This document shows, piece after piece, positions 51,780 through 59,459 of a stretch of DNA of 64,000 nucleotides. This DNA is from Clostridiales bacterium (GTDB lineage Bacteria > Bacillota > Clostridia > Saccharofermentanales > Saccharofermentanaceae), in contig JAFZHS010000021.1 in NCBI GenBank assembly GCA_017554745.1, positions 145,186-209,185 of the forward strand, read 5' to 3'. Position 1 is the stretch's first letter. Every line of letters begins with the position of its first letter. Position numbers and translations under genes: made by a program. The notes under the pieces are model-generated. The model was not told the origin of the DNA and did not search any database. It saw nothing but the letters and a program-made list of their open reading frames with translations.

Positions 51780-54179
51780 TTATTTCCTCTCGTCCAGCAC
51801 CTTCTGCGCCCTGTCGTTGATGACCCGGGCGACGTCTTCGAAGGACTTCTGGCCCTCGAAGTATGCGGGGATCTCCTCGTAGATTATGAGGGAGATGTTG
51901 TGGTAGACGAAGCTTGAAGTCGTTGCCTTCGAGATCTCATCGATGTAAGCGTCGGCGACGGAGGGGTCAATGAACTCACCTGTTTTCGCGAACTTCTGGC
52001 CGGCATTTTTCTCGACGTAATTATTGTGACTCTCGATCTCCTGAAGTGCGGTCTCGCGCGCGCATTTCTTGTTCAAAGGGATGTTGGTCCCGATCGTGCT
52101 CTGGATGTCTTCGGAAAGAAGGGTCTTCAGGAACTCCTTGCAGGCATCGATGTTTTCGCTGTGGGAAGAGAGCGACACGGTCATGTCCGAGCCGATCGAA
52201 GCGGTCCTGCCGTCGATGGAGGGGTAGCCGCAGATCGCAGCATCGGGGAACATTAGAGCGAAGGTCTCGTACTCGTAGAAGCCGTAGATGACGGCCGGCT
52301 GGACTTTCATGTTATCCATGGCGGTCATGAGATCCTCGAATTCGGCATCGAGGTCCTTGCCTTCGTAATAACCCTTGGCGGGCAGGTCTTTGCAGTAATC
52401 GAGGATCGCCTTGAAGGACTCGCTGTTCACGTCGATCTTGCCGTCATTTATGTACATCTCGCTCGTGTTCGCGAAGAGCTTCGTGGCCACCTCAGTCCTC
52501 GAGAAAGAGAGCTGGTGGTCGTATAAGGGATCCTGGCCGTTGCAGACGGTATTTACCATCGCCCGGTACTCGTCAAAAGTCAGGCCGTTCTTACCTCCGA
52601 ACGATTCGCCGGAGCCTGCGATGCCGTCAACGTAAAAGCCGATGGGCATCTGGTAGAGCGCGCCGTCAAACTTCAAAGCGTTGACCGCGTTCATGAAATA
52701 ATCAGCCTCGCTGATGCCGCTCTCATTTGCCAGGAAGTCACTAAGGTCAATAAAATAATCCGCCTTGGAGAGCTGCTCGTTCGCGCCGTTGGTGATGAGG
52801 ATGTCAGGGCCTTCGCCTGCCATAAGATCCATCGCGAGGCGGTCTGTTACCGTAGCATAAGAATTGAGCGAGCTCAAAGCAGCCTGGTCGGTGCTGTCGA
52901 CGTTGCTATAGTCGATCTCGCTGTTAGCCTTGTATCTGCTATCAAAGAGCAGGAATGACGAATCGCTCTTGTTGTTGAAGATCATCATGGCCTCGGAGAT
53001 GCTGTAATCGAGGTCTTCTGTCGAAGCAACGGTCAGAATGGTCTTGCCTGCCGCGGGATATGCGGAAGACTTCGTGAAGGTGCAGAGCGCATGATCCGGC
53101 AGGTTGATGCCGACGGAGTTTGATGTGATGCCGAAGATCATCCTGTCTTCGTCCGCGTACTTGAGCTCGGAATTATTCACGAGATATCTGTTGCAGTTCG
53201 AGCAGTTGAAAGACAGCGTCATCTTGCATGTCTCACCTGCCGTATCGATGACGTACACGCCGCCGTCAGTGACAGTCACAAGCTGTCCGTTGCAGTAAGA
53301 AAGATTGCGGAGCGGCACGCCTATGTATTCCATCTCATCGAGCGCGCTGATGCTGCCGGTACTTAAGTCTACCAGGCAATATCTGATCTGCCCGAAATAG
53401 TAGTTAGACGAAGTATTTCCCCACACAACGACCTTGTTCTCTCCTGCGCAGAGAATCCCCTCAGGATACTTGATGTGGAAATCCCTGGAAAGGTTCTCGA
53501 GGGAGACACTTGCCTTCGGCGCGCCGCTTGCAAGGTCAACCACTTCAACACCCGGAGTCCCTGAGATCTGAAGGAGCGCAACGTCGCTTCCCACGAACGC
53601 GAACCTGCTGAAATATTCATCTTGCGGGAGATTTTTTGTCAGGTCGATCCTGTTGTCAGGCGTTACCGTACCCGCCGTCTCATCGATGGGATACAGGTAA
53701 TTATCGTCAGTCGCGAAATCATACGCTGACAGATAAAGCCTGTCGCCTGACACCATCCTTTCGAGACTGATGTTATCGCCGAACTCGCTGCTTATCACCT
53801 GGTCGGTCACCACATTATCGTTCTCATCAAAAGACATAATGTGGAAGACCGGCAAGGCCGGCTCGGTCTCGCAGAGGAACACCCACGTGCGGCCGTCAAA
53901 CCACGTGACGTCAGACAGATAATATCCGCCGGTCGTCTCCTGCAGATAATCGAATATCGCCGTGTCTTCCTTGAAGTCATACCACGACATTCCTTCGGGG
54001 AGCTCGTCAGGCATCTTGCCGCTTAAGACAAGCCCTGATTCATCCTTGATCTCGTTAGCTTTTTTCTTCGAGCACCCGCAAGTGCATCCTGCGATAACCG
54101 CAGTCAGCAGCAAAGCCGCCATAGTGGCGGCCGTTGTTTTTGTCCCGATCGTTCTTACATTTTCAGTCTTCATACGCAT
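51780..54179 (-). CDS. Lipoprotein: propeller-like region plus family 1 solute-binding domain (paralogue)
   Basis: 799 residues, same build as the protein at 30702-33134: signal peptide with lipobox IAGC, strand-rich propeller-like part (~50-390), family 1 solute-binding part (~400-799; GPDILITNGANEQL, DYFIDLSDFLANE, SENIDACKEFLKTLL) and matching end QKVLDERK. The ATG at 54179 overlaps the transglutaminase stop (TGATG), so the two are coupled. A TTG at 54188 is an alternative start. No permease nearby. Confidence 0.8.
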   Translation of the reverse strand: MRMKTENVRTIGTKTTAATMAALLLTAVIAGCTCGCSKKKANEIKDESGLVLSGKMPDELPEGMSWYDFKEDTAIFDYLQETTGGYYLSDVTWFDGRTWVFLCETEPALPVFHIMSFDENDNVVTDQVISSEFGDNISLERMVSGDRLYLSAYDFATDDNYLYPIDETAGTVTPDNRIDLTKNLPQDEYFSRFAFVGSDVALLQISGTPGVEVVDLASGAPKASVSLENLSRDFHIKYPEGILCAGENKVVVWGNTSSNYYFGQIRYCLVDLSTGSISALDEMEYIGVPLRNLSYCNGQLVTVTDGGVYVIDTAGETCKMTLSFNCSNCNRYLVNNSELKYADEDRMIFGITSNSVGINLPDHALCTFTKSSAYPAAGKTILTVASTEDLDYSISEAMMIFNNKSDSSFLLFDSRYKANSEIDYSNVDSTDQAALSSLNSYATVTDRLAMDLMAGEGPDILITNGANEQLSKADYFIDLSDFLANESGISEADYFMNAVNALKFDGALYQMPIGFYVDGIAGSGESFGGKNGLTFDEYRAMVNTVCNGQDPLYDHQLSFSRTEVATKLFANTSEMYINDGKIDVNSESFKAILDYCKDLPAKGYYEGKDLDAEFEDLMTAMDNMKVQPAVIYGFYEYETFALMFPDAAICGYPSIDGRTASIGSDMTVSLSSHSENIDACKEFLKTLLSEDIQSTIGTNIPLNKKCARETALQEIESHNNYVEKNAGQKFAKTGEFIDPSVADAYIDEISKATTSSFVYHNISLIIYEEIPAYFEGQKSFEDVARVINDRAQKVLDERK

Positions 54180-55618
54180 CAGTTCCAATCATCCTCATAG
54201 CCTACATAGACGTCGTCGTAATCGTCGGAGTAGTCGTTCCAATCGTCGTTCCAGTCGTCGGCCCAGTCGTTGTAGTCTTCATTATAGACATTATAGTTTT
54301 CATCGTAATATTCGTCATTGTAGTCGTAGTTGTCGTAGTACGGGTCATTCCATTCGTTGGTGTCAACGCCCCACCAGTCTTCCCGGTAGCCCGAATATCC
54401 GCTGGCGCGCTCGGGATAGAGCGAGTGGTCGAAATCGTGGTGACCGTCGTCGATCTCGTCGTCCGTGCACATGAAATACATCTCGTAGCGGTCCCTGAAG
54501 ACAGTCGCGTCGCAGTGGTACCACTCGCCGTTGAGCTGCACGAGGTTCCAGTAGTGGCCGTTCGTGACGACGGGGTATCTTGTGACCATCATGTTAGGGA
54601 TGCCGGCGCAGTCGAGGAGCATTTTCGCGCAGGAGAAATAGACGTAGCAGTCGCCGCTCCTCCAGTTAAAGCCCATGTACGCCGCGTCCTCGTATGACTG
54701 GTCCTCGAAAACCGTCTGGTAAAGGATGTTCGAGTGCACCCAGTCGAAGATCGCGTACGCCGTGTCAACGTCGTTGTCGCACTCGATCTCTCTCAGGATC
54801 TTCTCCGCACACGCATACGCGGGGTGCGACATGTCGACTGCGACGGCCTTCATCATCTTCTTGGTGGCCCTTTTGCTCAGCGACTCGAGCTCATCGAGCG
54901 CGTCCTCTTTGTCAGCGCCCTTGCTCTCCTCTTTCTCAGTGCCGGCGCCCTCCGCGTCAGTCTCCAAAAAATCCAATTTGCTCAAAAACTCCCCGATATC
55001 AATGATTCCGAAATAGTTTCCCGCGTAAGCTCCCGCAGCCACGATCACCGTCAAGACCCCGAAAACCGCCAGGAACACCTTGCCCTTGGACTTCTTCTTA
55101 GGCTGCTGCTCGGCGGCCTCGAATTCGACCTCGGCCTGCCTTACAGCGCGCTTCTTGATCGGTTTGGTCTTTACTGCCTTCTCAGGCTTGGCGCGCTTCT
55201 CGGCTTTGACTTTCTCTGACTTTGCGGGCTTAACCTTCTCTGCCTTTACTTTCTTAGCCTTGACCTTCGCAGGTCTGGCCTTCTTAGTCTTGGCAGGCTT
55301 GGCTGCCTTTGCGGCCTTCGCCTTCGCCGGCTTCCTGACAGGCTGGCTCTCGAAGCTCTCGTCCTCACCAAATGCGGTAAAGTCTGAGAAATCGTTATAT
55401 CCGTTATATCCGCCTGCGTTTACCGCAGAATAATCCGTGTAACCGGCATCCTGCCTTGCCGCAGTATAGTTTGTGTAACCGCTGTTCTGCCTTACTGCAG
55501 TGCCGCCCGTGAAATCCGTGTAGCTGCTCTCAGGCCTGTTATTGTTTGTCGTATTAAATTCAGTATAGCTGCTCTTGGCCTTTTCGCTTCCGGACAGATA
55601 CCATCCTTTTATACCCAT
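54179..55618 (-). CDS. Membrane-anchored transglutaminase-like protein with low-complexity tails
   Basis: 479 residues: Tyr/Thr/Asn-rich repeats of SYTDF/GYTDY type (1-90), a Lys/Ala/Pro-rich segment (95-180), one membrane span (about 181-200), then a transglutaminase-like domain with Cys 324 (SGDC), His 355 (NGHYWNLV) and Asp 370 (WYHCDAT). The C-terminal ~75 residues are Asp/Tyr/Asn/Trp repeats (DYNDEYYDENYN...). External transglutaminase folds cross-link or cut peptides. First gene of an operon with the SBP lipoprotein. Confidence 0.85.
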   Translation of the reverse strand: MGIKGWYLSGSEKAKSSYTEFNTTNNNRPESSYTDFTGGTAVRQNSGYTNYTAARQDAGYTDYSAVNAGGYNGYNDFSDFTAFGEDESFESQPVRKPAKAKAAKAAKPAKTKKARPAKVKAKKVKAEKVKPAKSEKVKAEKRAKPEKAVKTKPIKKRAVRQAEVEFEAAEQQPKKKSKGKVFLAVFGVLTVIVAAGAYAGNYFGIIDIGEFLSKLDFLETDAEGAGTEKEESKGADKEDALDELESLSKRATKKMMKAVAVDMSHPAYACAEKILREIECDNDVDTAYAIFDWVHSNILYQTVFEDQSYEDAAYMGFNWRSGDCYVYFSCAKMLLDCAGIPNMMVTRYPVVTNGHYWNLVQLNGEWYHCDATVFRDRYEMYFMCTDDEIDDGHHDFDHSLYPERASGYSGYREDWWGVDTNEWNDPYYDNYDYNDEYYDENYNVYNEDYNDWADDWNDDWNDYSDDYDDVYVGYEDDWN

Positions 55619-55764
55619 AAAATTTCCCCTTTATGTTTTGTTTGCCGGGGCTCTGGCACGCGGCCCCGCCCTCTGTTGCTGTATAAAGGTTAGCCCTGCG
55701 GTTTTTCAAATCGTCTTCCTTTCGGCATCAAAACGCCAACAATAATGTGTGAAAACGATGGCAC

Positions 55765-55792
55765 GGGAAAGCGCTTTTGAAGCGCTTTTCCC
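55765..55792. terminator. Strong stem-loop after the tRNA array
   Basis: 12-bp stem GGGAAAgCGCTT-type / AAGCGCTTTTCCC. On the minus strand it lies 52 nt past tRNA-Ile, so it may end the tRNA transcript; TTTT follows about 10 nt later. Confidence 0.5.
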
Positions 55793-55848
55793 GCGCATCC
55801 GGGGCACTTTCCCCGCGCATTTGGGGCACTTTCCCCGTGCATCTGGTT
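55786..55848. repeat. Three 21-nt tandem units next to tRNA-Ile
   Basis: Units TTTTCCCGCGCATCCGGGGCAC-like, period 21 nt, last one running into the tRNA-Ile 3' end. GGGGCAC/TTTCCCC makes each junction a small hairpin. Confidence 0.65.
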
Positions 55849-55920
55849 GGAAAGGAGAGACTCGAACTCTCGACCACCGCTTTATAAGAACGGCACTCTG
55901 ACCGGCTGAGTTACTTTCCA
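55844..55920 (-). tRNA. tRNA-Ile(UAU)
   Basis: Cloverleaf with acceptor TGGAAAG / CTTTCCA, D-stem ACTC / GAGT, anticodon stem CCGTT / AGCGG, loop CTTATAA giving anticodon UAU (AUA codon), T-arm GAGAG TTCGAGT CTCTC, encoded CCA. AUA is normally read by a CAU tRNA modified by TilS, so UAU is uncommon in bacteria. Confidence 0.9.
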
Positions 55921-55925
55921 ATATT

Positions 55926-56014
55926 TGGTGCCGTCTGAGGGAATCGAACCCACTCGAAGTACTTGAACTGACGGATTTACAGTCCGCCCCGCCTCCTTAA
56001 CGGATTACGACGGC
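55926..56014 (-). tRNA. tRNA-Tyr(GUA), imperfect stems
   Basis: 89 nt with long variable arm as expected for Tyr; anticodon loop CTGTAAA, encoded CCA. Acceptor has a G-A pair at position 7-66 and the T-stem a T-T pair, so it may be degenerate. Confidence 0.85.
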
Positions 56015-56018
56015 ATAA

Positions 56019-56093
56019 TGGTGGACCCGAAGAGACTTGAACTCTTATCACCCGGATTAAAGGTCCGGTGTGTTGCCGTTACACTACAGATCC
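56019..56093 (-). tRNA. tRNA-Lys(UUU) with C33
   Basis: 75 nt, perfect acceptor GGATCTG / CGGGTCC, anticodon stem CCGGA / TCCGG, loop CCTTTAA. By position the anticodon is UUU and residue 33 is C instead of the near-universal U. T-arm AAGAG TTCAAGT CTCTT, encoded CCA. Confidence 0.8.
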
Positions 56094-56094
56094 A

Positions 56095-56170
56095 TGGTGG
56101 ACGGTGTTGGTTTCGATCCAACCTCTATGGATTTTCAGTCCATCGCTTTCACCAGATTAGCTAACCATCC
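56095..56170 (-). tRNA. tRNA-Phe(GAA) with unusual T-loop
   Basis: 76 nt, acceptor GGATGGT / ACCGTCC, anticodon loop CTGAAAA (GAA), encoded CCA. The T-loop is ATCGAAA, with A at position 54 instead of T. Confidence 0.82.
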
Positions 56171-56254
56171 GTGGTTGGGATGGCCCGGGATTTTGCTCCC
56201 CAGGCCACCCCCGGGCTTTCGCAAAGAGTGCCTGTTTCTTTGCGGAAGTCTTTA

Positions 56255-56330
56255 TGGCACCCACGGAAGGACTTGAACCTTCAGCCTTCCGGTTAACGGC
56301 CGGACGCTCCACCAGTTGAGCTACATGGGT
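56255..56330 (-). tRNA. tRNA-Asn(GUU) with C33
   Basis: 76 nt, acceptor ACCCATG / CGTGGGT, D-stem GCTC / GAGC, anticodon stem TCCGG / CCGGA, loop CCGTTAA: anticodon GUU and C at position 33. T-arm GAAGG TTCAAGT CCTTC, discriminator G, encoded CCA. The 84-nt gap to tRNA-Phe holds two stems (GCAAAG / CTTTGC, GCCCGGG / CCCGGGC). Confidence 0.85.
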
Positions 56331-56386
56331 GTGTTTGGGGTTAAGTTGTCAAGTTGCGCGAAGGACTTCAGGGCATAAAAAAGGAT

Positions 56387-56416
56387 CGCCACGAGGTTCT
56401 TCATTTCGGGCGATCC
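56387..56416 (-). terminator. Terminator after the 44-residue peptide gene
   Basis: 8-bp stem GGATCGCC / GGCGATCC with T6 on the minus strand, 44 nt past the stop at 56460. Confidence 0.85.
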
Positions 56417-56459
56417 TGATCTTATTCGTCAAATTGTTTGTGCCTAAACAAAAGTCAGA

Positions 56460-56594
56460 TCAACATCGTGACCGCCCGCAAAAATAGCTATTGTATATGG
56501 ATATCTGGGCAAAAGAGCATGCTTTGGCAAACGCTTTGCTGCCAAGCGTCTTGATATTCTGCATCGATTTTTTCTTCATACTTGCAGTTTGCAT
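56460..56594 (-). CDS. 44-residue basic Cys-containing peptide (candidate)
   Basis: Starts MQTASMKKKSMQNIKTLG and ends ...FCGRSRC, net basic, three Cys. GAAAGGA lies 10 nt before the ATG. It sits between its own promoter with an attenuator-like hairpin and a strong terminator. No signal peptide of classic form and no known family; a leader-core arrangement like small secreted or RiPP-type peptides is possible but unproven. The opposite strand also has an open frame (56491-56706) without a good site. Confidence 0.45.
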   Translation of the reverse strand: MQTASMKKKSMQNIKTLGSKAFAKACSFAQISIYNSYFCGRSRC

Positions 56595-56624
56595 TGTCTT
56601 TTGTCCTTTCGTTTTTTCAGTCAC

Positions 56625-56686
56625 AAAAAAAGAAGTGCAGTACGATCCGGGCTCAAAATTCGAGCCGGATGTCGGACAGGCACTTC
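56625..56686 (-). terminator. Attenuator-like terminator in the peptide gene leader (or small RNA end)
   Basis: Minus-strand stem: outer GAAGTGC / GCACTTC, inner ATCCGGCTC / GAGCC(c)GGAT, then T7, directly after the predicted start site and before the peptide gene. Confidence 0.7.
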
Positions 56687-56700
56687 CTTCATCGCCGATA

Positions 56701-56729
56701 AGATAACACATCGAAAATCCCCTCGTCAA
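56701..56729 (-). promoter_or_regulatory. Promoter of the leader RNA/peptide gene
   Basis: Minus strand TTGACG (56724-56729), 17-nt spacer, TTATCT (56701-56706). Confidence 0.6.
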
Positions 56730-56848
56730 GTCCCGAAATGAAATTTGTTGAATTGCCCGGAGCCCAGTATTTGCAAGGCTTCCGGGGCTCTATATTAATA
56801 ATATTTTGAAGATGTTATTTTCGCGAAATTTAATCCGCAAACGAGCTG

Positions 56849-56857
56849 TGCTAAAAT
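56849..56857 (+). promoter_or_regulatory. Extended -10 of gene 56892
   Basis: TGCTAAAAT, 34 nt before the start at 56892. Confidence 0.5.
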
Positions 56858-56891
56858 ATTTTTATCACCTATGGAAGAGGGAGAGATTATT

Positions 56892-57305
56892 ATGCCGAAA
56901 TTCAACGATTACCAGAACAATTTGAGCGAGATCAAAAACATCACCGCCGAGGGCCGCAACGCCGGCAGAGTCAACGAGGTCAACAGAAGCGTCAACGACG
57001 TCCGCAGCGAGGTCCTGACTCTTAAGATCATGGTTCAGGCCATGATGGAGATCATGGCCGACCGCGGCATCTCGCCCGATGTCATAAACGCCAAGATCGA
57101 AGAGATTACGAACAGGCCCGAGACCTTCGATGCTCCCAAAAAACTGTCAACGAACTGCCCCGGCTGCGGCAGGCTGATCCTGGACAACGGCAACACGCCC
57201 CTCACCGGCACCTGCCTTTACTGCGGCAAAGTCGTCAAGTTCGCGCCGAAGTTTGAGGATAAAAATATGGCCGCGAGTGAAGGCGAAAAAGCTTCCGACA
57301 GCTAA
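56892..57305 (+). CDS. Small zinc-ribbon protein
   Basis: 137 residues: helical N-terminus (about 5-65) and a C-terminal zinc ribbon CPGCGRL...CLYCGK (about 93-118). ATG at 56892 follows GGGAGAG; an in-frame ATG at 56871 overlaps that site. Cytoplasmic, function unknown. Confidence 0.7.
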   Translation: MPKFNDYQNNLSEIKNITAEGRNAGRVNEVNRSVNDVRSEVLTLKIMVQAMMEIMADRGISPDVINAKIEEITNRPETFDAPKKLSTNCPGCGRLILDNGNTPLTGTCLYCGKVVKFAPKFEDKNMAASEGEKASDS

Positions 57306-57472
57306 GTCATGGTAAAAGTGTTTTAAGAGTTTTTCTTGGTGATTGACCACATATGAACTCAGAATAATAGTCCCAATGTGGCAATGCCTGTAAAACTGTC
57401 CCATTAATCGTACCGGTTTCGTGTTACTATTTAGTATCAAACTAAATCATGAGAAAGGCATGTTAAACCAAA

Positions 57473-58561
57473 ATGAATCTGGGCACATTAATGAGGATAA
57501 TGAAACCCTTCTTACGCTATGTGCAATATAGTAATGAGAAGTTTTTGAATGAGATGCTGAAGTGTCTCACCGAGATTAATGTTGCAAAAAATAATGGCGA
57601 AGTGTTCTATTTTGAGAAAACATATACCAGTAAGATAATTAATAATCACGCTAACATACCTCCAGCAATACTACAAGTTGCCAAGCAAGATGAATTTATA
57701 CCAGAAATCTATATCGAATACTCTTCGTTCTTTGATAAACGAATTAATAAATCGCGAATCACCGAATTAAGAGAGAATCTTTCTAGTACATTAGCAGAAG
57801 ATTCTGCCTTCTCCGATTCTGAAAAAGCAGAATTGTTCTCTATTTCAGATAATAAACAATTTCTCTTTTCATTAATGATGAAGACATTGTTCGTAGATAA
57901 TAACACTTCTTCCTGTTCTGGCATTGTCGTTTGGGAAAATGGTAACAGTTATATTCAGGCAGTCTATGGGGACATTTTTAAGTATGCATTTTCTAATAGG
58001 CGAAAAAGAAAAAATATAGTCGTAATACCAGTTAACACCAGATACGATATGCATCTCTCAACCAAACTCGAAAAGATGGTTGATCCAATGATATCGAGCG
58101 AAACAATACATGGTGAATGGCTTTTGCGATTGGAAAAACAAGCAGGTAGAATAGATGATATTCCCAAACGCATTCAAGATGATCTTACCTATCGCGGTAT
58201 CGAACACAATCAAGACGGAGAATATCCTATAGGAACAATTGCTACCATTGATATCGGGAACACCTGTTTTTATCTTTTGGCAATATCAACTTTCGATAAA
58301 AGGAATCATGCAAGCAGTAATCCCGACTTCATAAAACAAGCTATTGAAAACCTTTTAGATTTCTACGATATAAATGGTCAAGGATATGAGTTATATGTTC
58401 CCCTTCTTGGCACCGGAAGGTCAAGAGCAGGGATGTCTTTTCAAGAATCATTCGATTTGATAAAAACCCAAGCCATACATAGAGCCCTATCTTTTCACGG
58501 CAAGATCAGCATTGTTATCAGTAATGACATAAAAAACGAAATATACATAGGAGGAAAATAA
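57473..58561 (+). CDS. Macro-like (DUF6430-type) Thoeris-like effector candidate
   Basis: 362 residues, AT-rich. N-terminal ~150 residues are helical with no known motif and no membrane span. The C-terminal half (AVYGDIFKYAFS, KNIVVIPVNTRYD, GTIATIDIG, YELYVPLLGTGRSRAGMSFQES) resembles the macro-like DUF6430 domain; PLLGTGRSRAG fits a phosphate-binding loop. It ends 2 nt before the TIR-like gene. In Thoeris, ThsA proteins sense a signal made by the TIR protein ThsB. The N-terminal effector type here is not one I recognise. Confidence 0.72.
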   Translation: MNLGTLMRIMKPFLRYVQYSNEKFLNEMLKCLTEINVAKNNGEVFYFEKTYTSKIINNHANIPPAILQVAKQDEFIPEIYIEYSSFFDKRINKSRITELRENLSSTLAEDSAFSDSEKAELFSISDNKQFLFSLMMKTLFVDNNTSSCSGIVVWENGNSYIQAVYGDIFKYAFSNRRKRKNIVVIPVNTRYDMHLSTKLEKMVDPMISSETIHGEWLLRLEKQAGRIDDIPKRIQDDLTYRGIEHNQDGEYPIGTIATIDIGNTCFYLLAISTFDKRNHASSNPDFIKQAIENLLDFYDINGQGYELYVPLLGTGRSRAGMSFQESFDLIKTQAIHRALSFHGKISIVISNDIKNEIYIGGK

Positions 58562-58563
58562 TT

Positions 58564-59079
58564 ATGAGTAGTCGAACAAAAACATATATAGCAGGAGATT
58601 GGACAGGCGATCAGGATCTTATTTCTCAATTGTATAAATGGAATGAGCGAGATGATCTAAAGCTTAGTTTTGACGATGCCCATGAATTAACACAGGCTCG
58701 TGATACAAGTTTGGCATGCAATATAAAACGTTCATTATCAGAACGTCTGGATGCATCAAAAACATTCGTATTAATTGTAGGTAAGGATACTGATAAACTT
58801 ACCAAGGGAAGTTGTAGATATTGTGGAAGCTATGACGCATATCATTCCAACTGTCATAGAGGCTATTACGTCGACTATAGAAGTTTTATCAGATATGAGT
58901 GTGAAAAAGCAAAAAGAGACGGTATAAAGATTGTTGTACTTTATAACTATGCGAATGTTGATAGGTCAAAATGCCCAGATGTTTTAAGGTATGAAGGAGA
59001 GCATATCAAAGCTTTTTACTATAAAGATGGGAAAGCTTATTGGAACTATAGTGAGATTAGAGATGCATTAACAAAATAA
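58564..59079 (+). CDS. TIR-like (MTH538/DUF1863-type) protein, Thoeris ThsB-like
   Basis: 171 residues. TYIAGDWTGDQDLISQLYKWNERDDLKLSFDDAHEL is the TIR-like betaA-alphaA region, TFVLIVGKDTDKLTKG the next strand, and YYVDYRSFIRYECEKAKRDGIKIVVLYNY the helix with a conserved catalytic-type Glu (about 118). A Cys/His cluster (CRYC...CHRG, about 92-108) is inserted. AGGAGG in the end of the upstream gene drives its ATG. Such TIRs turn NAD into signal molecules after phage infection. Confidence 0.78.
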   Translation: MSSRTKTYIAGDWTGDQDLISQLYKWNERDDLKLSFDDAHELTQARDTSLACNIKRSLSERLDASKTFVLIVGKDTDKLTKGSCRYCGSYDAYHSNCHRGYYVDYRSFIRYECEKAKRDGIKIVVLYNYANVDRSKCPDVLRYEGEHIKAFYYKDGKAYWNYSEIRDALTK

Positions 59080-59104
59080 GATATCAGATAGAAAATGCAA
59101 TTAT

Positions 59105-59144
59105 CAACGCCCCAATTTATTGACTGGGGCGTTGTTTGCTTTTG
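59105..59144 (+). terminator. Terminator of the Thoeris-like operon
   Basis: 9-bp stem CAACGCCCC / GGGGCGTTG with TTTGCTTTT tail, 25 nt past the TIR stop. Confidence 0.88.
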
Positions 59145-59159
59145 AATAATTTGAAATGC

Positions 59160-59459
59160 TTATGCACATCTGATAGGCTTCGGCGGATTCTCCATCCTTT
59201 TCCCGTCTGGAGTTTTATAATCAAGGAAAGTAACATTCATTGTCTCCCGATTAACAGATACGGATGCAAAAACAGTCCATATGTCTTTTTCGCTATCTCC
59301 CTCAAAGCCCAAAAAATACGGTTCATATTCAATTTCATCATAATCTTCTGGTGGATAGGCTTCACACGAACCTTCAAAATGAGATCTGAAGTATTCATTT
59401 CCAAACAAATCAGAAATGGCTTTCCATGCTAAAACTTTTGCTTCTGAATTATTTATCAT
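59160..59459 (-). CDS. Small acidic protein, putative immunity protein
   Basis: 99 residues, acidic, helix then strands (SVNRETMNVTFLDYKTPDGKRM). Its ATG overlaps the stop of the JAMM-like gene by 1 nt (TAATG) with GGAGG upstream, so it is translated with it; position and size suit an immunity protein. No family recognised. Confidence 0.6.
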   Translation of the reverse strand: MINNSEAKVLAWKAISDLFGNEYFRSHFEGSCEAYPPEDYDEIEYEPYFLGFEGDSEKDIWTVFASVSVNRETMNVTFLDYKTPDGKRMENPPKPIRCA

